5,754 nt of DNA. It comes from Acidobacteriota bacterium. GTDB lineage: Bacteria; Acidobacteriota; Terriglobia; Acidiferrales; UBA7541. Below the pieces are notes generated by a model. It saw only the letters and a list, made by a program, of their open reading frames with translations, was not told the DNA's origin and searched no databases. This document shows positions 1-5,719 of the stretch, piece after piece (the first letter of the stretch is position 1; every line of letters starts with the position of its first letter). Position numbers and translations under genes: made by a program. Location: the NCBI GenBank assembly GCA_028876695.1, contig JAGWRH010000384.1, positions 1 to 5,754 of the forward strand, written 5' to 3'.

Positions 1-1963
1 CGAGCAGCGTCACCTCGATATCCGTCGGACGATTCCTGCGGAAGCAATCGACGGCCAGCAGTAGCACGTCCGCGTGGAAAAATTTCATGCGCCGCCAGAC
101 TAGCCCGATGCGGCCCATGGCCTGATCGCGCGCCATCGAGTAGCCCGCGGCCGTGTCGTTGTTGGCCATCGACCCGCCAAAGAGCGCGGGAAACGCGCCG
201 GTGAGGAACTGCGCGACCGGCCCCATTAAGCTCGCGGCATGTTCGGAAAGATCGGGCGGGACGCGCGCGGCTTCGGGCTGAAAAAATCCCGACGCAAGCG
301 ACTGCCCCGGCTTCGCGCGCGCGGGATAGTGCGCGCCCGGCTCGGCCGTCTGGCTCTGCAGCGAATCGAAATCCAACACTTCGCTATCGGCGTAAATCGG
401 CGGAATGCCGTACTCGTAGGTTTCGATCTGTAAATTCGAGAGCGTGTTGAAGCGTTCCTGCACGCTGATCAGCGAATCGCCCAGCGCGGGGCGCCCGCTC
501 GAGCCATCGCCCGGCAGCGCGTGCATCACGCGCCAATGATCGTCCATATTCTCGTTGCGCGATTCGCAGTACACGTCGCCGGCGAACGCCGCGTAGGCGC
601 CGTCCGGGAAAAGCTGCAGCAGCTCGTCGCGCAGCGATTTGTCATCGAGTGCGAAAAACGCCCAGGGACGCAGCCAGGTGCGCTGGAACGTGATCAAGTT
701 GCTGTTGAAATCGCCGCCTTCGGTGAGCGGCCCGCCTTGCGATTGCGCCAGGCGCGCCAGGCGCTCGTATTCCTGCATGCTCGCGGCAACCGGCGCGCCG
801 ATTTGATCCGCCGCGTGCGGATACGCCGCGCGCAGCCGCGCCATGTGCACTTCCATATTCCATTGCAGGTACGGATACTCGGCCATGTCGTTGGCCCATG
901 GCGGAGTTTTCAGCTCGAGTCCCCCGGCGATGGTGATCACTTCCTGGCCATTCGGCACGCGCAGGCGCGTTTGCGCCGCGGGAACGGCGATCGTCTCGGC
1001 CGCGACAAAGTCTTCTTCCGTGAGCAGCGCGCCGCACTGCGAGCACCCGCTCAACTGCTCTTTCCGCTCGGCCGCCGGCGCAAAAGCGGTTCCCTCGCCG
1101 GAGGTCTGCGAACCGCCCGCGGCCGTCCTCGCGCGGGACGACAGCCCGGAGGAGCCGGCCGCCTCGACAGCATCGGCATCGCCGCGCGATCGACCAGGCG
1201 TCGTGGCGCCGCATTGCGGGCAGACGTACACGTCGCCGCCGACGCGCACTTCGCGCATGCCAATTTCCGTCTCCGGATGAAATCCGAAGCGCTGCCCATC
1301 GACCACGAACCGCACATACGCGCCGACCTTGCCGCCGGTCCACAGATTGAACGCCTCATCCACCAGCAAATTCCCGATGCGGTTGTTGCGTTCAACCAGC
1401 GACGCCACTTCCGTTGCCGCTTTCGCGGCCGCCACGTCCTCCTCCGCCTGCGCCGACGTCGGGAAGAACCGCACGCGCGGCACATCCTGCGAAAGCACGG
1501 CGATCAGCGAAAGCCCAAACGCCTGATAGATATTCGTGACGAATTCGTAGCGCGGAAGATCCTGGAGCGAACTCTGGTCCATGATCTTCTGCTCGAACGG
1601 CAAATGCCAGTTCTGATCGCGCTCGTCCCACCAGAGGTATTGCAGGCCGCGCCAGAATTGATGCGCCTGCTTGATGCGGCGAATTTCCTGCCGCCGCGAC
1701 AGTTCCGATTCCGTGCCGAACTGAAAGACCAGCCGTCGCAGCGCCTCTTGCAAGCGCTCCGGGAGCTGCTCGTTGTTGGGACCGTAAGGAGAGGTGCCGC
1801 CCGCAATGGCGCTGGTTGGGCGCGCACTTGCGGAGTCGTTCGGGCCCTCGACGGGAACGATTGCGGGATCGGCGGCCTGCGGCGATTGCACCGTTGAATC
1901 CTCGGCGCCGGAAAATCGCGCGGAATCGTTCGCAAGCCTTTCGCTGGATCTTGGCGTGGACAT
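1..1963 (-). CDS. Phage portal protein, C-terminus beyond the window
   Basis: The portal forms the dodecameric ring at the capsid vertex through which TerL pumps DNA. The frame starts at ATG 1963 and stays open for 654 codons to the left edge without a stop, so the C-terminus is missing. Residues 1-65 are Ser/Ala/Pro-rich and probably disordered. Residues 85-115 form a charged helix ending in WRGLQYLWWDERD, followed by YEFVTNIYQAFGLSLIAVLSQDVPRV (140-163 region) and a helix near 172-194, a layout like P22-type portals. CPQCG (248-252) and CSQCG (307-311) look like a split zinc ribbon. Residues 575-640, with GGSMANNDTAAGYSMARDQ and WRRMKFF, match the helical stem region typical of portals (N/D-T-A then a long amphipathic helix). 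The start is the only ATG after the upstream TAG at 2051-2053. No strong Shine-Dalgarno is seen (only GAGCGAGA about 5 bases upstream). Position downstream of TerL supports the call. The P22-like assignment is inferred. Confidence 0.82.
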   Translation of the reverse strand, partial: MSTPRSSERLANDSARFSGAEDSTVQSPQAADPAIVPVEGPNDSASARPTSAIAGGTSPYGPNNEQLPERLQEALRRLVFQFGTESELSRRQEIRRIKQAHQFWRGLQYLWWDERDQNWHLPFEQKIMDQSSLQDLPRYEFVTNIYQAFGLSLIAVLSQDVPRVRFFPTSAQAEEDVAAAKAATEVASLVERNNRIGNLLVDEAFNLWTGGKVGAYVRFVVDGQRFGFHPETEIGMREVRVGGDVYVCPQCGATTPGRSRGDADAVEAAGSSGLSSRARTAAGGSQTSGEGTAFAPAAERKEQLSGCSQCGALLTEEDFVAAETIAVPAAQTRLRVPNGQEVITIAGGLELKTPPWANDMAEYPYLQWNMEVHMARLRAAYPHAADQIGAPVAASMQEYERLARLAQSQGGPLTEGGDFNSNLITFQRTWLRPWAFFALDDKSLRDELLQLFPDGAYAAFAGDVYCESRNENMDDHWRVMHALPGDGSSGRPALGDSLISVQERFNTLSNLQIETYEYGIPPIYADSEVLDFDSLQSQTAEPGAHYPARAKPGQSLASGFFQPEAARVPPDLSEHAASLMGPVAQFLTGAFPALFGGSMANNDTAAGYSMARDQAMGRIGLVWRRMKFFHADVLLLAVDCFRRNRPTDIEVTLL
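1034..1222 (-). other. Split zinc-ribbon-like region inside the portal
   Basis: Portal residues 248-310 hold two CxxC pairs, CPQCG and CSQCG, each followed by small residues (GAT and GAL) as in zinc ribbons. About 55 residues lie between them, rich in Gly, Ser, Ala and Arg with no predicted secondary structure, so the four cysteines could still fold around one metal ion with a long disordered loop. Metal binding is inferred from the cysteine pattern only. Confidence 0.55.
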
Positions 1964-2031
1964 TTTTTCTCGCTCGGAAGGAGTTGCGCGTGTTGCCGTG
2001 CGCGGCGGATGTTCAGACCGGCCACCGGACG

Positions 2032-2220
2032 TCAATTTCGCGGCGTGATTCTAGGGGGCTGCCTAAGTCCGGCCGCCCGTGCCCCGCGGGTGGACGATGG
2101 TCCGCCCGGCCAATTCCCCGGATGCCGTGCGGGGCTCGCCACGCCTTCCGCCTCTTGCGTCGCGCTCCAGGCCGCGGACGCTGCCGGCGAATCGGCGGCA
2201 AAGGCTGCTTCGTGGGCCAC
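2032..2220 (-). CDS. Doubtful small ORF between the 140-residue protein and the portal
   Basis: A GTG-started frame of 62 codons lies in the gap between two convincing genes. It begins 14 bases past the stop of the upstream gene and ends at TGA 2034-2032. The first half (MAHEAAFAADSPAASAAW...) is alanine-rich with G/C in most third positions, as in true genes here. The second half is Gly/Pro/Arg-rich and looks random. There is no Shine-Dalgarno before the GTG, and no motif is recognisable. Overlapping frames on the same strand (2063-2263 and 2013-2201) are arginine-rich and look worse. It could be a small phage protein, a decayed gene, or non-coding leader for the portal. No function is assigned. 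Confidence 0.25.
   Translation of the reverse strand: MAHEAAFAADSPAASAAWSATQEAEGVASPARHPGNWPGGPSSTRGARAAGLRQPPRITPRN
2087..2108. repeat. GC-rich hairpin upstream of the portal gene
   Basis: On the plus strand the arms are CGGGTGGAC and GTCCGCCCG around a GATG loop, giving nine pairs including one G-U. On the minus strand, which is the transcribed sense here, the wobble becomes a C/A mismatch between two four-pair stems. No T-run follows on either strand, so it is not a rho-independent terminator. It might be a leader structure before the portal, or chance in GC-rich DNA. Confidence 0.35.
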
Positions 2221-2234
2221 GCGGGGCGATTTCG

Positions 2235-2657
2235 CTAACGGCTGCTTTTCGCCAGCTCGTCACGAAGAAAATTTACCAAGTCGCGGTGATCGGCGAAGAC
2301 GTGCGTTTCAGCGCGGCTTCCGCCGGATGCAGCATGCGGGGAAAGCGCAGCGGCATCGCCGCCGCGCGAGGGCGCCTCCTGCTGCCGATGCACCCGCGCC
2401 ACGAATCCACGGGCGGCGCGGCCGGAGTGCGCGGGCACCATCTCGGCGGCTTCAATTTCAACGCGATGAATCGGGCCGTCCGCGTCGCTTCCGGTGGCGG
2501 AAACGCGGTTCGGTTCATCGTCGAATTCATCGCCGGCGGCTGAATTTTGCGTGGCTCGATTTTCGAGCGCCGCAAGTTGCGCTTCGGCTTCGCGCGCGGC
2601 CTCGAGCGCCTGGCCCATCACCGGATTCATGTAATAACGCCCATTGATGAACGGCAT
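2235..2657 (-). CDS. Small phage protein of unknown function (140 aa)
   Basis: This 140-residue protein sits between the coiled-coil protein and the portal. It opens with MPFINGRYYMNPVMGQALEA and an alanine/glutamate-rich helix at about residues 13-36. An acidic, probably disordered stretch follows (37-62). Two likely beta strands come next, HRVEIEAAE (64-72) and GFVARVHR (84-91), then a Gly/Ala/Ser-rich linker. The end is ETHVFADHRDLVNFLRDEL (117-135), probably a strand then a helix. A beta-hairpin followed by an (E)xHVF-type strand and a C-terminal helix recalls small uncharacterised proteins often seen near terminase and portal genes in tailed phages. That resemblance is from memory, not a search. 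The ATG at 2657 is preferred because AAGGAG lies five bases upstream. The frame extends 37 codons further to an ATG at 2768, but that part is basic, lacks a good binding site and overlaps the upstream gene. Confidence 0.75.
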   Translation of the reverse strand: MPFINGRYYMNPVMGQALEAAREAEAQLAALENRATQNSAAGDEFDDEPNRVSATGSDADGPIHRVEIEAAEMVPAHSGRAARGFVARVHRQQEAPSRGGDAAALSPHAASGGSRAETHVFADHRDLVNFLRDELAKSSR

Positions 2658-2662
2658 GTCAT

Positions 2663-2668
2663 CTCCTT
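2663..2668 (-). promoter_or_regulatory. Strong Shine-Dalgarno for the 140-aa protein
   Basis: AAGGAG, within AAAAGGAGAT on the minus strand, lies five bases before the ATG at 2657. It is the best ribosome binding site in the window and decides the start of this gene against the longer in-frame ATG at 2768. Confidence 0.8.
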
Positions 2669-2742
2669 TTCTCTGGGGCGCGGCTATACGACGCTGCACA
2701 GTGCAGGAAGCGGCCTGGCGGGCGGCTCGTATCTTCACGCGC

Positions 2743-3273
2743 TCATTCTTGCGATGGCCGCCGCTCATCTGCCTGCTGACGAACGCGCATGTTGCGCACG
2801 GCCTGAAATTCGAGCGAACGGTTTACTTGGTGCCACGAACGCCGGCGCAATGGCGTTGCCACTTGCGAGAGATTCCCGCCCGGCATTCGATCGCCGGTCG
2901 CCGGCGCCGAAATCGCCTGAGCTGAAGGCGAGGCCGGTTCCGTTACCGGCCCCAGCGGACGGTCGGCGTCCGCTGGGATGGTGGGTGCGGGCGCACCGGA
3001 ACCGGCCCGGAGTGAAGGCTGACTGCGGGGATTCGCCGCGGAGGTGGATGCCGCAACGCCAACGTCGATCGGCGGAATGCCGGCAATGCCTAAAATCGAA
3101 TTGAGCAGCGCGCGATTATCCTGGCGCAGACGCGCGCATTCGCCTTGCAAGCGGTTAATCTCGAATTCCAGCGCGCGCGTGTAGCGCGTCCGCGAGATCC
3201 GCCGCCAGAAATCTCGAATGTTCATCAGCCGCGTGTACATTTCGTGGTTTTCCATCTGGTGCGCCAACGCCAT
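2743..3273 (-). CDS. Coiled-coil protein of the packaging module (176 aa)
   Basis: The protein is not a recognised family. After a basic N-terminus (MALAHQMENHEMYTRLMNIR, then DFWRR) comes a short coiled coil: Leu35, Ile39, Leu42, Cys46, Leu49, Asn53, Leu56 and Ile60 follow perfect 4-3 heptad spacing. Residues about 70-135 are Ala/Ser/Pro-rich and probably disordered. The C-terminal 35 residues are basic (PLRRRSWHQVNRSLEFQAVR) and probably helical. The start overlaps the TerL stop as TGATG, so translation is probably coupled to TerL; no Shine-Dalgarno is visible. A second in-frame ATG at 3255 is possible. The frame is open upstream to an ATG at 3600, but that part is an arginine-rich shadow of the TerL nuclease domain. 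The stop is TGA at 2745-2743. A role in head assembly, as a packaging accessory or scaffold-like adaptor, is inferred from position only. Confidence 0.75.
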   Translation of the reverse strand: MALAHQMENHEMYTRLMNIRDFWRRISRTRYTRALEFEINRLQGECARLRQDNRALLNSILGIAGIPPIDVGVAASTSAANPRSQPSLRAGSGAPAPTIPADADRPLGPVTEPASPSAQAISAPATGDRMPGGNLSQVATPLRRRSWHQVNRSLEFQAVRNMRVRQQADERRPSQE

Positions 3274-4928
3274 CAACGCGAACGAAACGGAAGGCCGGGA
3301 CGCCAGCGGCGCAGGAACGACACCGGCTGCGCGCCGCGTGTTTCGTCGATTTGGGCTTTGCGCGCTTGAATCGCGCGAATCGTCGGATCGGGCGAAAGGA
3401 CGTGCGCGGCCAGGCGCTCGTCGAGCGGCGGCCGGCCCTGTGCGCCTCGGCGGCTCGCGAAACGCGATTTCAGCCCATAACGCGCGGCGTCCGCCGGGTC
3501 GTCGCCATCCATCTTCTGGACGTCTTCCACGCGCGCGGAATCGCGCACCAGGCTGGGAATCGTGCGGATCAGTTCCATGCAATTCTCGGTGAGCAGCCAT
3601 TCGCCGGCATCGAGCATTTGATACATCAGCATCCAGCCGCCCACGCGGTCATCGTCGGCTGGAATTGGACGCGGAAAGCCAGCCGCCGCGAAGACGTCGC
3701 CCATCTGCTCGGCAATCGACGCTTCGTCCGTCCGCCGCGCGAAGGCATCGGGCGAAAGGTAGATCGCGTCGATTTTTTCGCGCCCTTGGCGCGGATCGCT
3801 CGCCGCGCTTCGCGCAACGATCTGCTGCGCCAGGTCGCGCGGCGCCGTATGCCGCGTGACCAGTTCGCGATAGGTGACCACCCGGCGCGCATCGTTCGGG
3901 GCGCCACTTTTGGGCGCGGTGCCCGCCTGCGAAACTTCGGTCAGCGGTCGCACTTGGCTCGGTTCCAGCGAAACGGGATTCGCCGGGCGCCGGTCAGCCT
4001 CGGAATTACAATCGAGAACGGCCGCCGGCATCGCCGCGTACCAATACGCCGCCGCCGGATGCTCGAAGCCCCAGTCAATTGAAATCCAGCGCGGCCACCA
4101 CGGCTTCCAGTCGATTTCCTCGGCGCGCAACACGTGGCGCGCGAAATCGAACCGGTCGAAATACTGCCCGGCGAAAACGTCCCAGTCGCCGTCGAGAAAC
4201 GCGCGGCGCAGATGCGACGGCAGCGCGCGCAGCGTTTTCAGATAGCTTTCGTCGCCCGCGTAGATGGGATTATCGGAGACGCGCGCGGGAATGAATTCGT
4301 AGTCCGCGGGATCGTATTCCGCCGGGTTTTCCATTCCCGGCGCGGCCTGCCGGTCGATCCACAGCGATTTGACCCACGCATGGCCGATGTTGCCGGGATT
4401 CGTCGCGCCCGCCATGCACGGAAACGCTCCCGGAATGGGGCAGCGGTTTCGGCTGGTGAGAAATTGCCATTGCCGCAAGGTGAAGAGCGTCAGCTCGTCG
4501 ATGCCGATGAAGAGAAATTCGGCGCCCTGGTATTGGTAAACGTCATTTTCATTCTGGCAGTAGCCAAAACGAGTGGTCGAGCCGTTGCGCCACGTCACCA
4601 CATGCTTCGAATCGTTGAAGCTGGTGTACAGTTCGCGCGGAATGTCGCGCCGAAAATAGAGCAGCAGCGATTGCTCGAGTTCGGGAAAGGTGCGGCGCAG
4701 CAGCAGCGTGTTCGCGCCGGAGCACTCGTTGGCCTGCAGGATCGCTTCCATGAGCAGCGCCTTGGATTTGCCCGGACCCGCGGCGCCGCCGAAGAGGCGA
4801 TATTTCGCCGCCGACGCGTGAAATTCTTGCTGCTTCGGAAAGGGCGCGTAAGGCAGCAGGAATTTGCGGCCGGCCGCGAGCTGCTCGTCGCCGGCCCACC
4901 GCTCAAAGCCCGATGTGACGGTTAGCAT
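3273..4928 (-). CDS. terL: Terminase large subunit (packaging ATPase and nuclease)
   Basis: TerL docks on the portal, drives DNA into the procapsid with ATP and cuts the concatemer. The ATPase half shows Walker A GGAAGPGKS (residues 47-55, Lys54), a following LLLRRTFPELEQS segment, Walker B FLFIGIDEL (138-146, Asp144 and Glu145) and the coupling motif GATNPGN (174-180). The C-terminal RNase H-like nuclease has ISIDWGF (Asp285), LSPDAF (Asp394) and DDPADAARYGL (Asp480), the three acidic positions expected for metal binding. At 551 residues it is of normal length and complete. A Pro/Ser-rich insert lies at about 303-348, within the nuclease domain. ATG 4928 is the only plausible start: the in-frame stop TAG is at 4946-4944 and the next Met (60) lies past Walker A. 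No clear Shine-Dalgarno is seen. The stop TGA overlaps the next gene's ATG. The candidate small subunit ends 38 bases upstream. Confidence 0.95.
   Translation of the reverse strand: MLTVTSGFERWAGDEQLAAGRKFLLPYAPFPKQQEFHASAAKYRLFGGAAGPGKSKALLMEAILQANECSGANTLLLRRTFPELEQSLLLYFRRDIPRELYTSFNDSKHVVTWRNGSTTRFGYCQNENDVYQYQGAEFLFIGIDELTLFTLRQWQFLTSRNRCPIPGAFPCMAGATNPGNIGHAWVKSLWIDRQAAPGMENPAEYDPADYEFIPARVSDNPIYAGDESYLKTLRALPSHLRRAFLDGDWDVFAGQYFDRFDFARHVLRAEEIDWKPWWPRWISIDWGFEHPAAAYWYAAMPAAVLDCNSEADRRPANPVSLEPSQVRPLTEVSQAGTAPKSGAPNDARRVVTYRELVTRHTAPRDLAQQIVARSAASDPRQGREKIDAIYLSPDAFARRTDEASIAEQMGDVFAAAGFPRPIPADDDRVGGWMLMYQMLDAGEWLLTENCMELIRTIPSLVRDSARVEDVQKMDGDDPADAARYGLKSRFASRRGAQGRPPLDERLAAHVLSPDPTIRAIQARKAQIDETRGAQPVSFLRRWRPGLPFRSR
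3882..4022 (-). other. Low-complexity insert in the TerL nuclease domain
   Basis: TerL residues about 303-348 (from VLDCNSEADRRPANPVSLEP to APNDARR) lie between the first nuclease strand (ISIDWGFEHPAAAYWYA) and the strand VVTYRELV. In related terminases these two strands are usually joined by a short turn carrying a few residues such as DGR. Here a segment of roughly 45 residues rich in Pro, Ser, Ala and Glu is present. The frame stays open and all three acidic motifs are intact, so the enzyme is probably active. Confidence 0.5.
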
Positions 4929-4966
4929 GGGGACCGTTATCGACTACTTTCGAGGGATCCGATTTC

Positions 4967-5308
4967 CTATTCCGGCTCCGCGCCGCTCGCGCGCTCGCGC
5001 TCTTCCCTCGGCTCCGATCGCGCGGGACGGTCCACGTTGTGAACCAGCTGCACCGTAACCGGCGCTCCGTCCTCGGCGAATCCTGAGCCGGCGGTCTTCC
5101 CTTCCAAATGGCGGGCCAGCTCTTTCAATCCATCGAGCAGCAATTTCAACTTTGGAACGTCGGCTTTGCCTTGCAGTTGCCGAAAGAAGCCGTCCAGATT
5201 TTCGGCGTATCCAACTTCATCGAGCCCTTGCCGGCGAAGCGCCTCATCGAGCGGCCAGCGCTTGCGGCGGCGACCTCTTCGAGATTTCTTGGGTTTGCTT
5301 GTGGCCAT
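4967..5308 (-). CDS. Candidate terminase small subunit (113 aa)
   Basis: A small subunit binds the viral genome's packaging site and hands it to TerL. This protein lies directly upstream of TerL with a 38-base gap, the usual TerS place. The N-terminus is very basic (MATSKPKKSRRGRRRKR, residues 1-17), suited to DNA contact. Residues 19-69 are predicted helical (LDEALRRQGLDEVGYAENLD, then KLLLDGLKELARHLEG), and may form a compact helical or oligomerising core. A short strand VTVQLVHNV (84-92) and a charged tail end the protein. I see no clear helix-turn-helix, so the assignment rests on gene order, size and basic-helical layout. The ATG at 5308 is preceded by AAAAGG about twelve bases upstream, a weak and distant ribosome binding site. 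The stop is TAG at 4969-4967. Otherwise it is a hypothetical protein of the same operon. Confidence 0.6.
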   Translation of the reverse strand: MATSKPKKSRRGRRRKRWPLDEALRRQGLDEVGYAENLDGFFRQLQGKADVPKLKLLLDGLKELARHLEGKTAGSGFAEDGAPVTVQLVHNVDRPARSEPREERERASGAEPE

Positions 5309-5378
5309 GATTGAGGAGAACCTTTTGCGGTGAGGAGCGGCGAACGCTGGAGTTTTCTTTAAGCGGAGGTTGGACCCG

Positions 5379-5409
5379 GGCGAGTTGTGCGAAGAATATC
5401 GCCTTTTTT
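5379..5409 (+). terminator. Weak terminator-like hairpin with T-run, plus strand
   Basis: GGCGA (5379-5383) can pair with TCGCC (5399-5403), followed at once by six T and then ATTT. The stem is only five pairs and the loop is fifteen bases, perhaps helped by three further pairs after a bulge. No plus-strand gene ends here, so it would serve only antisense transcription. On the minus strand the same place is the end of the 85-residue gene, whose TAA stop overlaps the T-run, but no T-run follows the stem in that direction. Confidence 0.25.
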
Positions 5410-5665
5410 ATTTGTCGTGCTTGTCGTACCACTCTAAGTCTGGGCGCCTGCCCGAACGAGGGCGCTGCTTCTTTAAATCCTCGAGTGCTTTTTGCTGCTT
5501 TACGAACGCGACAAACTCGCGAATAACGGCATCGGTTGAGTTGTATTCGGCATAGGCGGCCATGATTCGTAAGACCAGGTCCCGCCATTCGTCCGGCGTC
5601 CCTTCAACAGTGATCAAGTCGGGGTCTACCCAAGCGCGCATCGCGCCCGCATCATACACCACCAA
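5408..5665 (-). CDS. Small protein of unknown function (77-85 aa)
   Basis: The protein is soluble and mostly helical, with AMRAWVDPDLITVEGTPDEW at the front, then RDLVLRIMAAYAEYNSTDAV, a segment ending in FVAFVKQQKALEDLKKQ, and a charged tail DLEWYDKHDK before TAA. I do not recognise the family. The start is unclear: the in-frame stop TGA is at 5692-5690, and candidates are TTG 5665, GTG 5662, GTG 5659 and ATG 5641. None has a Shine-Dalgarno. ATG 5641 gives 77 residues and is a reasonable minimal model; the longest gives 85. Third positions are G/C in about two thirds of codons, with TTA, CGA and GTA present, so base use is milder than in TerL and the portal. It may be the last gene before the packaging module, an acquired gene, or the 3' part of a longer gene broken near 5690. 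The gap to the candidate TerS is 99 bases. Confidence 0.6.
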   Translation of the reverse strand: MVVYDAGAMRAWVDPDLITVEGTPDEWRDLVLRIMAAYAEYNSTDAVIREFVAFVKQQKALEDLKKQRPRSGRRPDLEWYDKHDK

Positions 5666-5672
5666 CGGCGGG

Positions 5673-5719
5673 CGCCCGTGATCGCCGGCTCAAAGCAATC
5701 ACGCTGAGTCACACGGGCG
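5673..5719. repeat. Spaced inverted repeat at the right edge
   Basis: CGCCCGTG (5673-5680) and CACGGGCG (5712-5719) form an exact eight-base inverted repeat around a 31-base spacer. The left arm overlaps a ten-base palindrome CGGGCGCCCG (5669-5678). It lies just upstream of the start candidates of the small gene at 5665. It might be an operator, a leader hairpin or the 3' end structure of a gene beyond the window. Chance is also possible in GC-rich DNA. Confidence 0.35.

Noticed and set aside
521..1897. Plus-strand open frame of 458 codons
   Set aside because: It lies antisense to the portal gene and is rich in Arg, Ala and His with no domain or hydrophobic-core pattern. It arises because the GC-rich portal codons leave few stops on the opposite strand.
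2658..2768. N-terminal extension of the 140-residue protein to ATG 2768
   Set aside because: The extension is basic and unlike the rest, overlaps the end of the preceding gene and lacks a good binding site, whereas ATG 2657 has AAGGAG at five bases.
3274..3600. Extension of the coiled-coil protein to 285 residues
   Set aside because: The added part overlaps the TerL nuclease domain in another frame and is arginine/proline-rich shadow sequence.
4134..4925. Plus-strand open frame of 263 codons
   Set aside because: It is antisense to the TerL ATPase half, where Walker A, Walker B and the coupling motif fix the coding strand as minus.
5309..5407. Promoter for the packaging genes
   Set aside because: No convincing -35/-10 pair with proper spacing is visible on the minus strand in this gap.
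5244..5588. Minus-strand frame of 114 codons spanning the intergenic gap
   Set aside because: It overlaps both the candidate TerS and the small gene at 5408-5665 in a different frame and has a composition with no protein-like pattern.
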